64,000 nucleotides of DNA, taken from the NCBI GenBank assembly GCA_910577675.1, contig CAJTOR010000012.1, forward strand, positions 1 to 64,000. Reading direction: 5' to 3'. Source of the DNA: an uncultured Lachnospiraceae bacterium (GTDB lineage: Bacteria > Bacillota > Clostridia > Lachnospirales > Lachnospiraceae). Shown piece by piece: positions 1-8,053 of the stretch (the first letter of the stretch is position 1; every line of letters starts with the position of its first letter). The position numbers were made by a program, and so were the translations under genes. The notes beneath the pieces were generated by a model. That model did not search any database and was not told where the DNA came from. It worked only from the letters and a program-made list of their open reading frames with translations.

Positions 1-2
1 GC

Positions 3-455
3 GGGCTTACACTTTATGAGCGGGATGCCCTGACGCTTAAAAGGGTTGCGGCTCAGAGTGTGAAGGCGGAATTAGCCGCTCTGGAAAATTCTGTAATTGA
101 TGATGGGATAGCCAAAAAACCTGAGTTTTGCGGGACAAAAGGGAAAGATTCAGCTTCGGGGTCACCTGCCTCTAAAAAGGTGAGGGTTGTTTTTACCGGG
201 CATGCCACGCCAGAAGAGATTGAAAGTTTTCTTTCGGCGGCAGAATGGGAAAAATCATATGGAATTAAATGTGTCCCCAATATTTTAAACGATCCATCCG
301 CCGTTTCAGCCATTATGGACGCGGACTATGTGGTTTTGGTGGAAAAACAGGGGGGAAGTACCTGTGCCGAGATTGAAAGGGAACTGGAGGCACTTTTCGC
401 ATGGAAAAAGAAAGTGCTTGGATTTATTGTAACCGATGTGGATGCGGTGCCATAA
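3..455 (+). CDS. C-terminal end of a CpsD/BY-kinase-like polysaccharide protein (partial)
   Basis: The reading frame is open from the left edge, so this is the tail of a longer gene; the visible part is about 150 residues. The last 40 residues (ADYVVLVEKQGG, then AEIERELEALFAWKKKVLGFIV) match the end of CpsD/Wzc-type bacterial tyrosine kinases or Wzz-fused regulators, where a valine-rich strand is followed by a helix and a VLGF(V/I) strand. The Walker motifs would lie outside the window, so kinase activity cannot be judged. The middle (residues about 35-60) is low-complexity. A strong terminator follows 20 bp after the stop. The rml genes about 3.6 kb away fit a polysaccharide neighbourhood, but this is inference. 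Confidence 0.55.
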   Translation, partial: GLTLYERDALTLKRVAAQSVKAELAALENSVIDDGIAKKPEFCGTKGKDSASGSPASKKVRVVFTGHATPEEIESFLSAAEWEKSYGIKCVPNILNDPSAVSAIMDADYVVLVEKQGGSTCAEIERELEALFAWKKKVLGFIVTDVDAVP

Positions 456-474
456 AATGCGGAAAATAAGGAAA

Positions 475-521
475 ACAAAAAAGCCCCGGCGTGCGTAAAA
501 CTTGCGCGCCGGGGCTTTTTT
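475..521 (+). terminator. Rho-independent terminator, bidirectional
   Basis: A run of A, a GC-rich stem (GCCCCGGCG pairing with CGCCGGGGC), a short loop and a run of T. It lies between convergent genes and has A and T tracts on both sides, so it can stop transcription from either strand. Confidence 0.9.
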
Positions 522-525
522 CCGG

Positions 526-873
526 TTAATAGGTGTATTCGCGTTTCGGTTGATAATAGTAAGTCTGCAACTGGCGGTCGCGGCCATAGGTTACAGTGTA
601 ACAATCAAGGCTCTCATTTTCTGAAAGCTTCTGCTGGAAGATACGGTCAAACGACTCACTATCCTTTGTATTCGAAAAAGCCTGGGAAGCGGATTGACCG
701 CTTTCACGTCTTAGCCGGGAAACGCTGGAAACAACCTGTACCGGAACCACTTTGAAACTGCCCGAAATTCCATTTGCTGCGACAATCCCTCCTTGGATAC
801 ATATTTCAACAGTGACCGTTATTTTGTTTCTACTCCTTATATCGGATAAATTTCTGGAAATCTTAACACTCAA
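526..873 (-). CDS. Small hypothetical protein
   Basis: An open frame of up to 115 codons whose C-terminal 75 residues look coding: a charged helix rich in Ser/Arg/Gln followed by a tyrosine-rich tail (TYYYQPKREYTY). I do not recognise a family. The start is unclear: the longest frame begins at a TTG with no clear ribosome site, while an AAGGAGGG sequence near 788-795 sits inside the frame without a standard in-frame start at a good distance. The real protein may therefore be about 85-90 residues. It converges on the polysaccharide gene and shares its terminator. No signal peptide or membrane segment is visible. Confidence 0.45.
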   Translation of the reverse strand: MSVKISRNLSDIRSRNKITVTVEICIQGGIVAANGISGSFKVVPVQVVSSVSRLRRESGQSASQAFSNTKDSESFDRIFQQKLSENESLDCYTVTYGRDRQLQTYYYQPKREYTY

Positions 874-1017
874 CCCTAAAATTTTCTGATTATAATATCT
901 TAAAATAATATAAAAACTGACAATGATTTTAAGTCTATTAATAACATTGAATTTAACCTATCAAGGAAGTCCTTCTGCTTCAAAGTCGTAAAGATAAAAG
1001 CGGAGGGTGAGTTCTTT

Positions 1018-1107
1018 GTGTCAGGTGGGATAAACCTTATCTGACATGCGTGAGCAGCAGGGGGATATGGGGAAGTAGCGGAACAGATTCCGAATTTCCT
1101 TTGACTG
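1018..1107 (+). repeat. Dispersed intergenic repeat A, copy 1
   Basis: One of five related copies in this window (also near 10241, 26128, 30199 and 34095). The core is TGTCAG, about 16 bases, CTGACA (a hairpin), then AGCAG, GGGGATAT and CAGATTCCGAATTTCC. The rest of the 874-1320 gap is AT-rich and holds nothing else I can name except the promoter at 1321. Confidence 0.75.
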
Positions 1108-1320
1108 AAAAATTTAGCGAGTCCGTGTCTTCAATATATTTTTCAATCTAATTTCGATAAGTTTCTAAAATAATCTTGATTCAGCTTCAACATCTGCAAT
1201 AATTTGTAATAATCAAAAATATTAACTATCTTGATAGTCTGCCTTATCTGTCCATTCCGCATATGGGTAAATTTAACGATCCATTAAAATAGGCAAGAAA
1301 TTAAAATTTGTTAATTGACC

Positions 1321-1349
1321 TTGTCAAGTGCGAACGTATATTCTATAAT
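1321..1349 (+). promoter_or_regulatory. Sigma-A-type promoter of the helicase gene
   Basis: TTGTCA, 17 bases, TATAAT. Transcription would begin near 1356, which rules out the longer TTG-initiated frame that starts upstream of this site and supports a start at or after 1437. Confidence 0.75.
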
Positions 1350-1451
1350 AAAACCGATAAGAAAAGCTTCTTCCTCCTTCCCGGCAGTTATATTAACAGG
1401 GGAGCTGGCGGGAAGGAAGCGACTAGCATATGGAGAATGGTGAGGGCGCTG

Positions 1452-4001
1452 ATGGGTAAAGAGGGAATGGACGGGGACGGGATAAAGCAGATGGTGGGGA
1501 TGGGTCAGGAACAGGAAACATTATGTGATATCGATGAGGCGCACAAAGCCCGGATTTCTGTCAGGGGGCTGGTCGAGTTTATCCTGCGGCATGGGGATCT
1601 TGACAATACAGGGGGTTACAGTGATCCCGATGCGATGCAGGAAGGAACGCGCCTGCATAAGAAAATACAGAAGTCGATGGGCAGTTTTTATTCCGCAGAG
1701 GTTCCGATGACCATGGCATCCAGGGTTGAATATGATGGGGACTGGTTTGAGATTGTGGTCGAGGGACGCGCGGACGGGGTTATGACGTTGAATGGGATGG
1801 ATGGCGGTTCGGACGGAAAAACGGTTTTACCTGGAATCGTTTTAGACGGGGAGGGGGAAAGCGGTAAAGTGGAGGGCGAAGAAGCCCCCTGCATTGTGAT
1901 TGACGAGATTAAATGTATATATCAGGATCTGTTTCATGTAAAAGAGATCCGCCCGCTTCACCGGGCGCAGGCGATGTGTTATGCGAGCCAGTATGTGCTG
2001 CGCCATAATATTCCGGTGATTGGGATTCAGCTCACATATTGCAATATTGAAACGGAGGCGCTCAAGCGGTTTCGGGAAGATTACACAAAGGAAGAACTGG
2101 AAGAATGGTACAGTGCCCTTTTGCGGGAGTATGCCAAGTGGGTATCCTGGCAGTACCGGTGGGGGCTTGTGCGCGACTCTTCAATGAAGGCGCTCACATT
2201 CCCATTTTCTTACCGTCCCGGACAGAAAGAGCTTGCGGCATCCGTATACAGGACAATTTTGCGGGAAAAAAAGATATTTATTGAAGCGCCGACCGGGGTT
2301 GGAAAAACAATTTCAACCCTGTTCCCATCCGTTAAGGCATTCGGTGAGGGGCTGGTGGAAAAGATTTTTTATCTTACTGCAAAGACCATCACACGCACGG
2401 TCGCGGAGGAAACCTTCCGCATTTTGGCGAAACAGGGGCTGAAAATGAAGCTGGTTACACTCACATCAAAGGAGAAAACCTGCATCCTTGAGAAGCCGGA
2501 TTGTAACCCGGCGGGATGTGAGCGGGCAAAGGGGCATTTTGACCGGGTTAACGATGCGGTCTATGATTTGTTGACACATGAAGCCGGAATCACGCGCGAG
2601 CTGATTTTGCAGTATGCGGAAAAATACTGTGTATGCCCGTTTGAGATGTGCCTGGATGTGACGACCTGGGCGGATGGCGTGGTCTGTGATTACAATTATG
2701 TATTTGATCCGAAAGCAGCGCTCAAGCGCTTTTTTGCGGGCGAGAGGAAGAATAATTATGTTTTCCTGGTGGACGAGGCGCATAACCTGGTGGAGCGCGC
2801 CAGGGATATGTACAGTGCCGTGCTGTACAAAGAGGATTTCCTGACAGTGAAGCGTATATTAAAGGAAAAATCCGTCCGTATGACCAAGCAGCTCGATGCC
2901 TGCAACAGCGCGCTTTTGAAAATGAAGCGCGAGTGCGATGAGGTGGAGGTCTGGCAGAATGCGGGGGAATTACCGTTAATGATAATGCGCCTGATTGCAG
3001 AATATGAAGAATTTTTGCAGGAGCACAAGCATTTTGAAGGCAGGGAAGTTGTGTTGCAGCTCTATTTTGACTTGCGGCATTTTATGAATATACATGACAG
3101 GCTGGACGATAATTATCTAATCTATACGGACTATGCAGAAAATGGCGATTTCCGCCTGACTTTAAAGTGTATGGATCCTTCTACAAACCTGGTGCAGTGC
3201 CTGAAAAAAGGGCGCAGCGCCGTATTTTTCTCCGCGACACTGCTCCCAGTGCGCTACTACCGCGAGCAGCTTGGCGGGACGGAGGAAGATTATGCGGTTT
3301 ATGCGCCGACACCGTTTGACAAGGAAAAACGGCTGATAATGGTGGGGGCGGATGTGAGCACAAAATATTCTATGCGGGGGGAAGAACAATATGGGCGCAT
3401 AGTTGGATATATTGAGAAAGTGGTAAAGTTAAAAAAAGGGAATTATATGGTATTTTTTCCATCTTATCAGATGATGGAACTGATCTATGAGCGGGCGAAG
3501 GAGCGGATTCCAAATATTTTGCTACAGCAAAGTTCCATGACAGAACAGGAGCGCGAGGATTTCCTTAATGCTTTTGTTGAAGCGCCAGGGCAGGGAATTG
3601 TGGGGTTCTGTGTGATGGGCGGGATATTCAGCGAGGGGATCGACTTGAAAAGTGACCGGCTAATCGGGACGGTTATTGTCGGGACGGGGCTTCCCATGGT
3701 ATGCAATGAGCGCGAGTTGTTCCGCGGCTTTTTTGACCGGAGGAACGGGCAGGGGTTCGACTATGCATATCTGTATAACGGGATGAACAAGGTACAGCAG
3801 TCGGCAGGCCGTGTAATCCGAACGGTTAATGATAGGGGGATTATATTATTGCTGGATGAGAGATTTCTTGCCAGACAGTACCAGGAGCTTTTCCCGCGGG
3901 AATGGTTCCCGTTTGAAACGGTGCGCCTTGAAACGGTCGGGGAAAAGATGCGGCAGTTCTGGGACAGGGTGGGTGGCAGCACTGCAACAGAAGAGAATTA
4001 G
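1452..4001 (+). CDS. XPD/DinG-family ATP-dependent DNA helicase with N-terminal nuclease-like region
   Basis: About 849 residues. The N-terminal part carries a PD-(D/E)XK-like signature (GRADGVM, later VIDEIKC), as in helicases with a Cas4/RecB-like front domain. A Walker A motif (EAPTGVGKT) follows near nt 2287, then four cysteines between nt 2478 and 2640 (TCILEKPDC, GCER, YCVCPF) that fit the XPD iron-sulfur cluster, the DEAH box (LVDEAHNL) near nt 2773 and motif VI (QQSAGRVIR) near nt 3796. Such enzymes unwind DNA with a 5' to 3' polarity in repair. The start was chosen because ATG 1452 has GAGGG six bases upstream and lies downstream of the promoter; 1437 and 1467 are alternatives. Family assignment is firm, the exact role is not. 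Confidence 0.88.
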   Translation: MGKEGMDGDGIKQMVGMGQEQETLCDIDEAHKARISVRGLVEFILRHGDLDNTGGYSDPDAMQEGTRLHKKIQKSMGSFYSAEVPMTMASRVEYDGDWFEIVVEGRADGVMTLNGMDGGSDGKTVLPGIVLDGEGESGKVEGEEAPCIVIDEIKCIYQDLFHVKEIRPLHRAQAMCYASQYVLRHNIPVIGIQLTYCNIETEALKRFREDYTKEELEEWYSALLREYAKWVSWQYRWGLVRDSSMKALTFPFSYRPGQKELAASVYRTILREKKIFIEAPTGVGKTISTLFPSVKAFGEGLVEKIFYLTAKTITRTVAEETFRILAKQGLKMKLVTLTSKEKTCILEKPDCNPAGCERAKGHFDRVNDAVYDLLTHEAGITRELILQYAEKYCVCPFEMCLDVTTWADGVVCDYNYVFDPKAALKRFFAGERKNNYVFLVDEAHNLVERARDMYSAVLYKEDFLTVKRILKEKSVRMTKQLDACNSALLKMKRECDEVEVWQNAGELPLMIMRLIAEYEEFLQEHKHFEGREVVLQLYFDLRHFMNIHDRLDDNYLIYTDYAENGDFRLTLKCMDPSTNLVQCLKKGRSAVFFSATLLPVRYYREQLGGTEEDYAVYAPTPFDKEKRLIMVGADVSTKYSMRGEEQYGRIVGYIEKVVKLKKGNYMVFFPSYQMMELIYERAKERIPNILLQQSSMTEQEREDFLNAFVEAPGQGIVGFCVMGGIFSEGIDLKSDRLIGTVIVGTGLPMVCNERELFRGFFDRRNGQGFDYAYLYNGMNKVQQSAGRVIRTVNDRGIILLLDERFLARQYQELFPREWFPFETVRLETVGEKMRQFWDRVGGSTATEEN

Positions 4002-4038
4002 CTGTGCGCCTGAATATTTGGACAATTAGAGATTTGTA

Positions 4039-4068
4039 TTGCATTTCTCTGGGAGATTGTGGTATCAT
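4039..4068 (+). promoter_or_regulatory. Probable promoter of the rml operon
   Basis: TTGCAT, 18 bases, TATCAT, 35 bp upstream of the rmlA start. No terminator is visible after the helicase gene, so read-through is also possible. Confidence 0.5.
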
Positions 4069-4103
4069 ATGGATAAGTTTGGACAGGAAAGGAATAAGAA
4101 CTT

Positions 4104-4988
4104 ATGAAAGGGATTATTTTGGCTGGGGGTTCCGGTACAAGACTGTATCCCCTGACACTTGTTACTTCCAAGCAGTTGCTTCCAGTATATGATAAACCGA
4201 TGATTTATTATCCGCTCTCGACGCTGATGTTAGCGGGGATCAGGGATATTCTGGTTATATCCACCCCTCAGGATCTGCCGAATTTCAGGCGGCTTTTAGG
4301 GGATGGGGAACAGTATGGGGTATCGCTTTCCTACCGTGAACAGAAAAGCCCGGACGGCTTGGCGCAGGCATTTTTGATCGGGGAGGAGTTTATTGGCGGA
4401 CAACCCTGTGCCATGGTGCTCGGGGATAATATTTTTTATGGGAACGGGCTTAAAAAGCTGTTGCGGGATGCCGCAGAGAATGCCCTCAATGGGCGCGCGA
4501 CCATATTTGGCTACTATGTCAATGACCCGGGGCGGTTCGGTATTGTGGAGTTTGACGAAGATGGCAGTGTGGTTTCGCTTGAGGAAAAGCCGGAGCACCC
4601 AAAGTCTAACTACTGTGTGACCGGAATTTATTTTTATGATGACAGGGTTGTGGAATATGCAAAGTCGCTGAAACCATCCGCGCGCGGGGAACTTGAAATC
4701 ACGGATCTGAACAGGTGTTACCTAGAGGACAGAACCCTTAATGTAAAACTTCTGGGGCGCGGTTTTGCATGGCTTGATACTGGGACGATGGACAGCCTGA
4801 TGGATGCCTCAAATTTTGTGCAGACTCTGCAAAAGCGCCAGAGCATCGAGCTTTCGGCACCGGAAGAGATCGCATATATCAACGGGTGGATTTCGCAAAA
4901 GGAGCTGCTCTTTGCGGCGGGGCATTATGGGAATTCCCCCTATGGGCAGCATTTAAGGCGCGTGGCAGAGGGCAGGGTAAGGTACTGA
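4104..4988 (+). CDS. rmlA: Glucose-1-phosphate thymidylyltransferase
   Basis: 294 residues, the normal length for RmlA/RfbA. It joins dTTP and glucose-1-phosphate to dTDP-glucose, the first step of dTDP-L-rhamnose synthesis in the cytoplasm. The nucleotide-binding N terminus is clear (GIILAGGSGTRLYPLT, then SKQLLPVYDKPMIYYPLS), as are LGDNIFYG and the EKPEHPKSN segment that contacts the sugar. The ATG has AAAGGAA upstream. It is the first gene of rmlA-rmlB-rmlC, with 25 bp to rmlB. rmlD, needed for the last step, is not in the window. Confidence 0.97.
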   Translation: MKGIILAGGSGTRLYPLTLVTSKQLLPVYDKPMIYYPLSTLMLAGIRDILVISTPQDLPNFRRLLGDGEQYGVSLSYREQKSPDGLAQAFLIGEEFIGGQPCAMVLGDNIFYGNGLKKLLRDAAENALNGRATIFGYYVNDPGRFGIVEFDEDGSVVSLEEKPEHPKSNYCVTGIYFYDDRVVEYAKSLKPSARGELEITDLNRCYLEDRTLNVKLLGRGFAWLDTGTMDSLMDASNFVQTLQKRQSIELSAPEEIAYINGWISQKELLFAAGHYGNSPYGQHLRRVAEGRVRY

Positions 4989-5013
4989 CAGGTATAAAGA
5001 AAGGAGCTTTTTG

Positions 5014-6030
5014 ATGAAAATTTTAGTGACCGGCGGAGCCGGGTTTATCGGGTGCAATTTTGTGCACTATATGCTTGAGAAACATCCGGAGGATGAGATT
5101 GTCAATCTTGACCTTCTGACATATGCGGGGAATCTGGAATCGCTCGCGGATGTTGCGGACGCGAAAAATTATCACTTTGTAAAGGGTGATATCGCCGATA
5201 TGGAGTTTATAGACAGCCTTTTTTCGAAAGAGCATTTTGATGTGGTAGTTAATTTTGCGGCGGAAACGCATGTGGATCGCTCCATCACTGACCCGGGTGT
5301 ATTTGTCCGCACAAATGTAATGGGAACCCAGGCACTCCTTGATGCGTCAAGGAAATATGGGGTAGTGCGTTACCATCAGGTTTCGACGGATGAGGTGTAC
5401 GGCGACCTGCCGCTTGAGCGCAAGGATCTGTTTTTTACGGAGGAAACCCCACTGCACACTTCAAGTCCGTACTCGGCGAGCAAGGCGGGTTCCGACCTGC
5501 TTGTTCTTTCATATTTCCGCACGTTCGGGCTGCCGGTAACAATATCGCGCTGTTCCAACAATTATGGCGCATATCAGTTTCCGGAAAAAATGATTCCGCT
5601 TATGTTTACCAGGGCATTTAACGATGAAACGCTCCCTGTTTATGGAACCGGGGAAAATGTGCGTGACTGGCTGCATGTAAAGGATCACTGCGCTGCGATT
5701 GACCTGATTTTGAGGAAGGGCAGGGAAGGGGAAGTTTACAATATCGGCGGGCATAATGAAAAGACAAACCTCGAGGTAATCCACCTGATATTAAAAGAAC
5801 TTAATAAGCCTGAGAGCCTGATCCGCTTTGTGGAAGACCGCAAGGGGCATGATCTGCGCTATGCGATTGACCCGGCAAAGATTGAGCGGGAACTTGGCTG
5901 GAAGCCGGAATACACGTTTGAAACGGGTATCCGCCAGACGATTGCCTGGTATATGGAGCACAGGGACTGGTGGCAGCATATCCTTTCGGGGGACTACCAG
6001 AACTATTTTAAGAAGATGTACAAAATCTGA
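5014..6030 (+). CDS. rmlB: dTDP-glucose 4,6-dehydratase
   Basis: 338 residues, an extended short-chain dehydrogenase. It converts dTDP-glucose to dTDP-4-dehydro-6-deoxyglucose with bound NAD. Visible signatures: the Rossmann loop GGAGFIGCNF at the N terminus, the STDEVYGD segment, the catalytic YSASK motif (nt about 5470) and SNNYGAYQFPEK. The ATG at 5014 is preferred over the TTG one codon earlier because AAGGAG sits eight bases upstream. It is the second gene of the rhamnose operon. Confidence 0.97.
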   Translation: MKILVTGGAGFIGCNFVHYMLEKHPEDEIVNLDLLTYAGNLESLADVADAKNYHFVKGDIADMEFIDSLFSKEHFDVVVNFAAETHVDRSITDPGVFVRTNVMGTQALLDASRKYGVVRYHQVSTDEVYGDLPLERKDLFFTEETPLHTSSPYSASKAGSDLLVLSYFRTFGLPVTISRCSNNYGAYQFPEKMIPLMFTRAFNDETLPVYGTGENVRDWLHVKDHCAAIDLILRKGREGEVYNIGGHNEKTNLEVIHLILKELNKPESLIRFVEDRKGHDLRYAIDPAKIERELGWKPEYTFETGIRQTIAWYMEHRDWWQHILSGDYQNYFKKMYKI

Positions 6031-6064
6031 AATCGGGTAGTTTATTGCAGGGAGGATAAGGATT

Positions 6065-6610
6065 ATGGGGAATATAAAAGTGACCGGGTGCGGGATTGAA
6101 GGGCTGTATGTAATTGAACCGGAAGTCCGCGAGGATGAGAGGGGATATTTTACAGAAACTTACAATTTTAGGGATATGAAAGAAAAAGGGCTGGATATGG
6201 TATTTGTGCAGGACAACCAGTCAAAATCTAAAAGGGGTGTTCTGCGCGGGCTGCATTTTCAGATTGAGCACCCGCAGGGAAAACTGGTTCGTGTGATCCG
6301 GGGGCGCGTGTTCGATGTAGCTGTCGATTTGCGCCCGGGGTCTGTGACATATGGGAAATGGCATGGGGTTGAACTCTCCGAGGAAAACAAAAAGCAGTTT
6401 TATGTGCCGGAGGGTTTTGCCCACGGATTCCTGGTTCTCTCGGAAGAAGCGGAGTTTTGTTATAAATGCACGGATTTTTATCATCCGGGCGATGAAGGCG
6501 GGATAGCCTGGAACGATAGTGCCATCGGTATCGAGTGGCCGATTGAGGAGGGTATGGAGATTATCCTGTCCGAGAGGGATAAACAGTGGAAGGGGCTAAA
6601 TGGCAATTAG
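6065..6610 (+). CDS. rmlC: dTDP-4-dehydrorhamnose 3,5-epimerase
   Basis: 181 residues, a cupin-fold epimerase acting third in dTDP-rhamnose synthesis. Family motifs present: ERGYFTETYN, FVQDNQSKSKRGVLRGLHFQ with the substrate-binding Arg and His, VFDVAVDLRPGS, and FYVPEGFAHGFLVLSE. GGGAGG precedes the ATG. The last 15 bases overlap the convergent phosphatase-like gene on the other strand; no terminator separates them. Confidence 0.96.
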   Translation: MGNIKVTGCGIEGLYVIEPEVREDERGYFTETYNFRDMKEKGLDMVFVQDNQSKSKRGVLRGLHFQIEHPQGKLVRVIRGRVFDVAVDLRPGSVTYGKWHGVELSEENKKQFYVPEGFAHGFLVLSEEAEFCYKCTDFYHPGDEGGIAWNDSAIGIEWPIEEGMEIILSERDKQWKGLNGN

Positions 6611-7702
6611 CGGAATCCGCATTTCCTCTTCAGTAAGCCCCGCGTGCGTGCCGATATTGCGGGCTGCCTTTTCTGCGGTTCGGTACAGGGAAAAGCGGTC
6701 TGTGGAAATTGCAAGGTAATCGCCAAGCATTTTCTGTAGTCGGCTGCCGCTGACCGCGGGTCCAAAAAGACCGCTTGAGATTACTTCGGATTTGGTCATC
6801 AGCTTAAAATGGCTGCCGAAATGGAAATGGAAAATATTTACAAATTTTTCTTCGGCTTCTGGCTTTACGGAGAACCCTGCCGCGCGCGCCTCGATAAACG
6901 GGGGCAGCAAAAGGCATTCCATAAGATCGGGGTAGTCGGTTAATATAAGGTTGGTTGAATTCATATGCCCATGGTCGGCGGTGATAAATAAAAGCGTGTC
7001 CGTACCGGCAAGTTTTTTGCACATTGTTTCAACTTCCTGTTCTATATTCATTAAGACGGAGCGGGAATCTTCGGAATAGCAGCCGGTTGTGTGCATGGTA
7101 TTATCGGGTTCGTCCCAGTAGGCGTAGATATATTTGCGGCTCTTTATGGCGCAAAGTTCCTGTATGCGCGCGCAGACGGCGGAGAAGGTTTTTGGGTATG
7201 GTGCGGCATAGGGCATGGAGATATATGCCCCTGCACCCGTATCAAGGATTCTTTCTGTGACTGTCCTGTAAGGGCAGTAGGTTTTTGCGACATGGAAGTC
7301 CTTTATCGGCTCCCCGGTTTCTGCATCGCGGTTTAGTAATACGGTAACGGTGCGCCCGATCTCGGAAAAATAACAGTTCCAGCCGAGCCAGCCGTGTTCC
7401 GACGGGCAGAGCGCGCTGTCGAGGGATGTAGTGGCGGCGGCCGTGGTGGATGGGAAAACGGAGCTGTAGGTGGTGATGAGATGGCGGCGGAAGAATCCGT
7501 CTGCATCAAGATTGTGTTCCAGGACGTTTTGTCCCAATGCGTCAAGTAGTAGTACGACTATATTTGTATAGTGCTTTTTTGAAAGAAGGCGGTCGGCAGC
7601 GGGAAGTGTTGGATGTTCTGGGCGCTCTGCACCGAATTCTTTAAGGATTGAGCAGGCGAGGTTGACCGTGCAGTTGTTGTAATCTGGCAGACAGATGGAC
7701 AT
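6596..7702 (-). CDS. Alkaline-phosphatase-superfamily hydrolase (nucleotide pyrophosphatase/phosphodiesterase type)
   Basis: 368 residues from an ATG with GGGGGA seven bases upstream; a longer in-frame extension upstream is AT-rich and unlikely. Metal-binding and nucleophile features of the superfamily are present in order: VLLLDALGQN (first Asp), SVFPSTTAAATTSL (Thr nucleophile region), EHGWLGWN, DEPDNTMHTTG, TADHGHMNS (Asp-His pair) and a late HFHFGSHF histidine cluster. No signal peptide is visible, so it probably acts in the cytoplasm on a small phosphodiester or phosphomonoester; the substrate is unknown. Confidence 0.85.
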   Translation of the reverse strand: MSICLPDYNNCTVNLACSILKEFGAERPEHPTLPAADRLLSKKHYTNIVVLLLDALGQNVLEHNLDADGFFRRHLITTYSSVFPSTTAAATTSLDSALCPSEHGWLGWNCYFSEIGRTVTVLLNRDAETGEPIKDFHVAKTYCPYRTVTERILDTGAGAYISMPYAAPYPKTFSAVCARIQELCAIKSRKYIYAYWDEPDNTMHTTGCYSEDSRSVLMNIEQEVETMCKKLAGTDTLLFITADHGHMNSTNLILTDYPDLMECLLLPPFIEARAAGFSVKPEAEEKFVNIFHFHFGSHFKLMTKSEVISSGLFGPAVSGSRLQKMLGDYLAISTDRFSLYRTAEKAARNIGTHAGLTEEEMRIPLIAI

Positions 7703-7823
7703 GAAAAAATCCCCCTTCATTATAATATGGTTAAATAAAAATGTTCTGCTCAATATTTTAAAATAAAAATCTATTGAAATCAAGTGATATTTTTTATATT
7801 GCTGGAAAGTAAAAAAATTTTGG

Positions 7824-7852
7824 TTGCGCTTTGGATTTATTTGCAGTATAAT
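7824..7852 (+). promoter_or_regulatory. Promoter of the DEAD-box helicase gene
   Basis: TTGCGC, 17 bases, TATAAT. Transcription would start near 7859, leaving a leader of about 195 nt before the ATG at 8054. Confidence 0.75.
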
Positions 7853-7884
7853 TAATTCTTCATAAGCAGCCATGGACAGCTATT

Positions 7885-7931
7885 AAACAGGAACTGTCGC
7901 GAAGGAAGTTTCGGGTGGTTCCTGTTTTTTA
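7885..7931 (+). terminator. Terminator-like hairpin in the helicase leader (possible attenuator)
   Basis: AAACAGGAAC pairs with GGTTCCTGTTT and is followed by a run of T. It lies between the promoter at 7824 and the coding start at 8054, so it would end transcription early unless read through or refolded. It could instead end a short independent RNA. Confidence 0.6.
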
Positions 7932-8053
7932 TGTGTTGGCATATTGCGAGCAAGGTGATTGCTGCCGGGGCGGGAATATGCGGAGGGCGTTTTAGTCTGT
8001 GCCGCCCGCTTTCTTTTAGAGAAGCTGCAAAAAGGAAAGGAATATACGATTTT

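Noticed and set aside
1308..1451. N-terminal extension of the helicase from a TTG at 1308
   Set aside because: A near-consensus promoter lies inside it (1321-1349), so this part is upstream of transcription.
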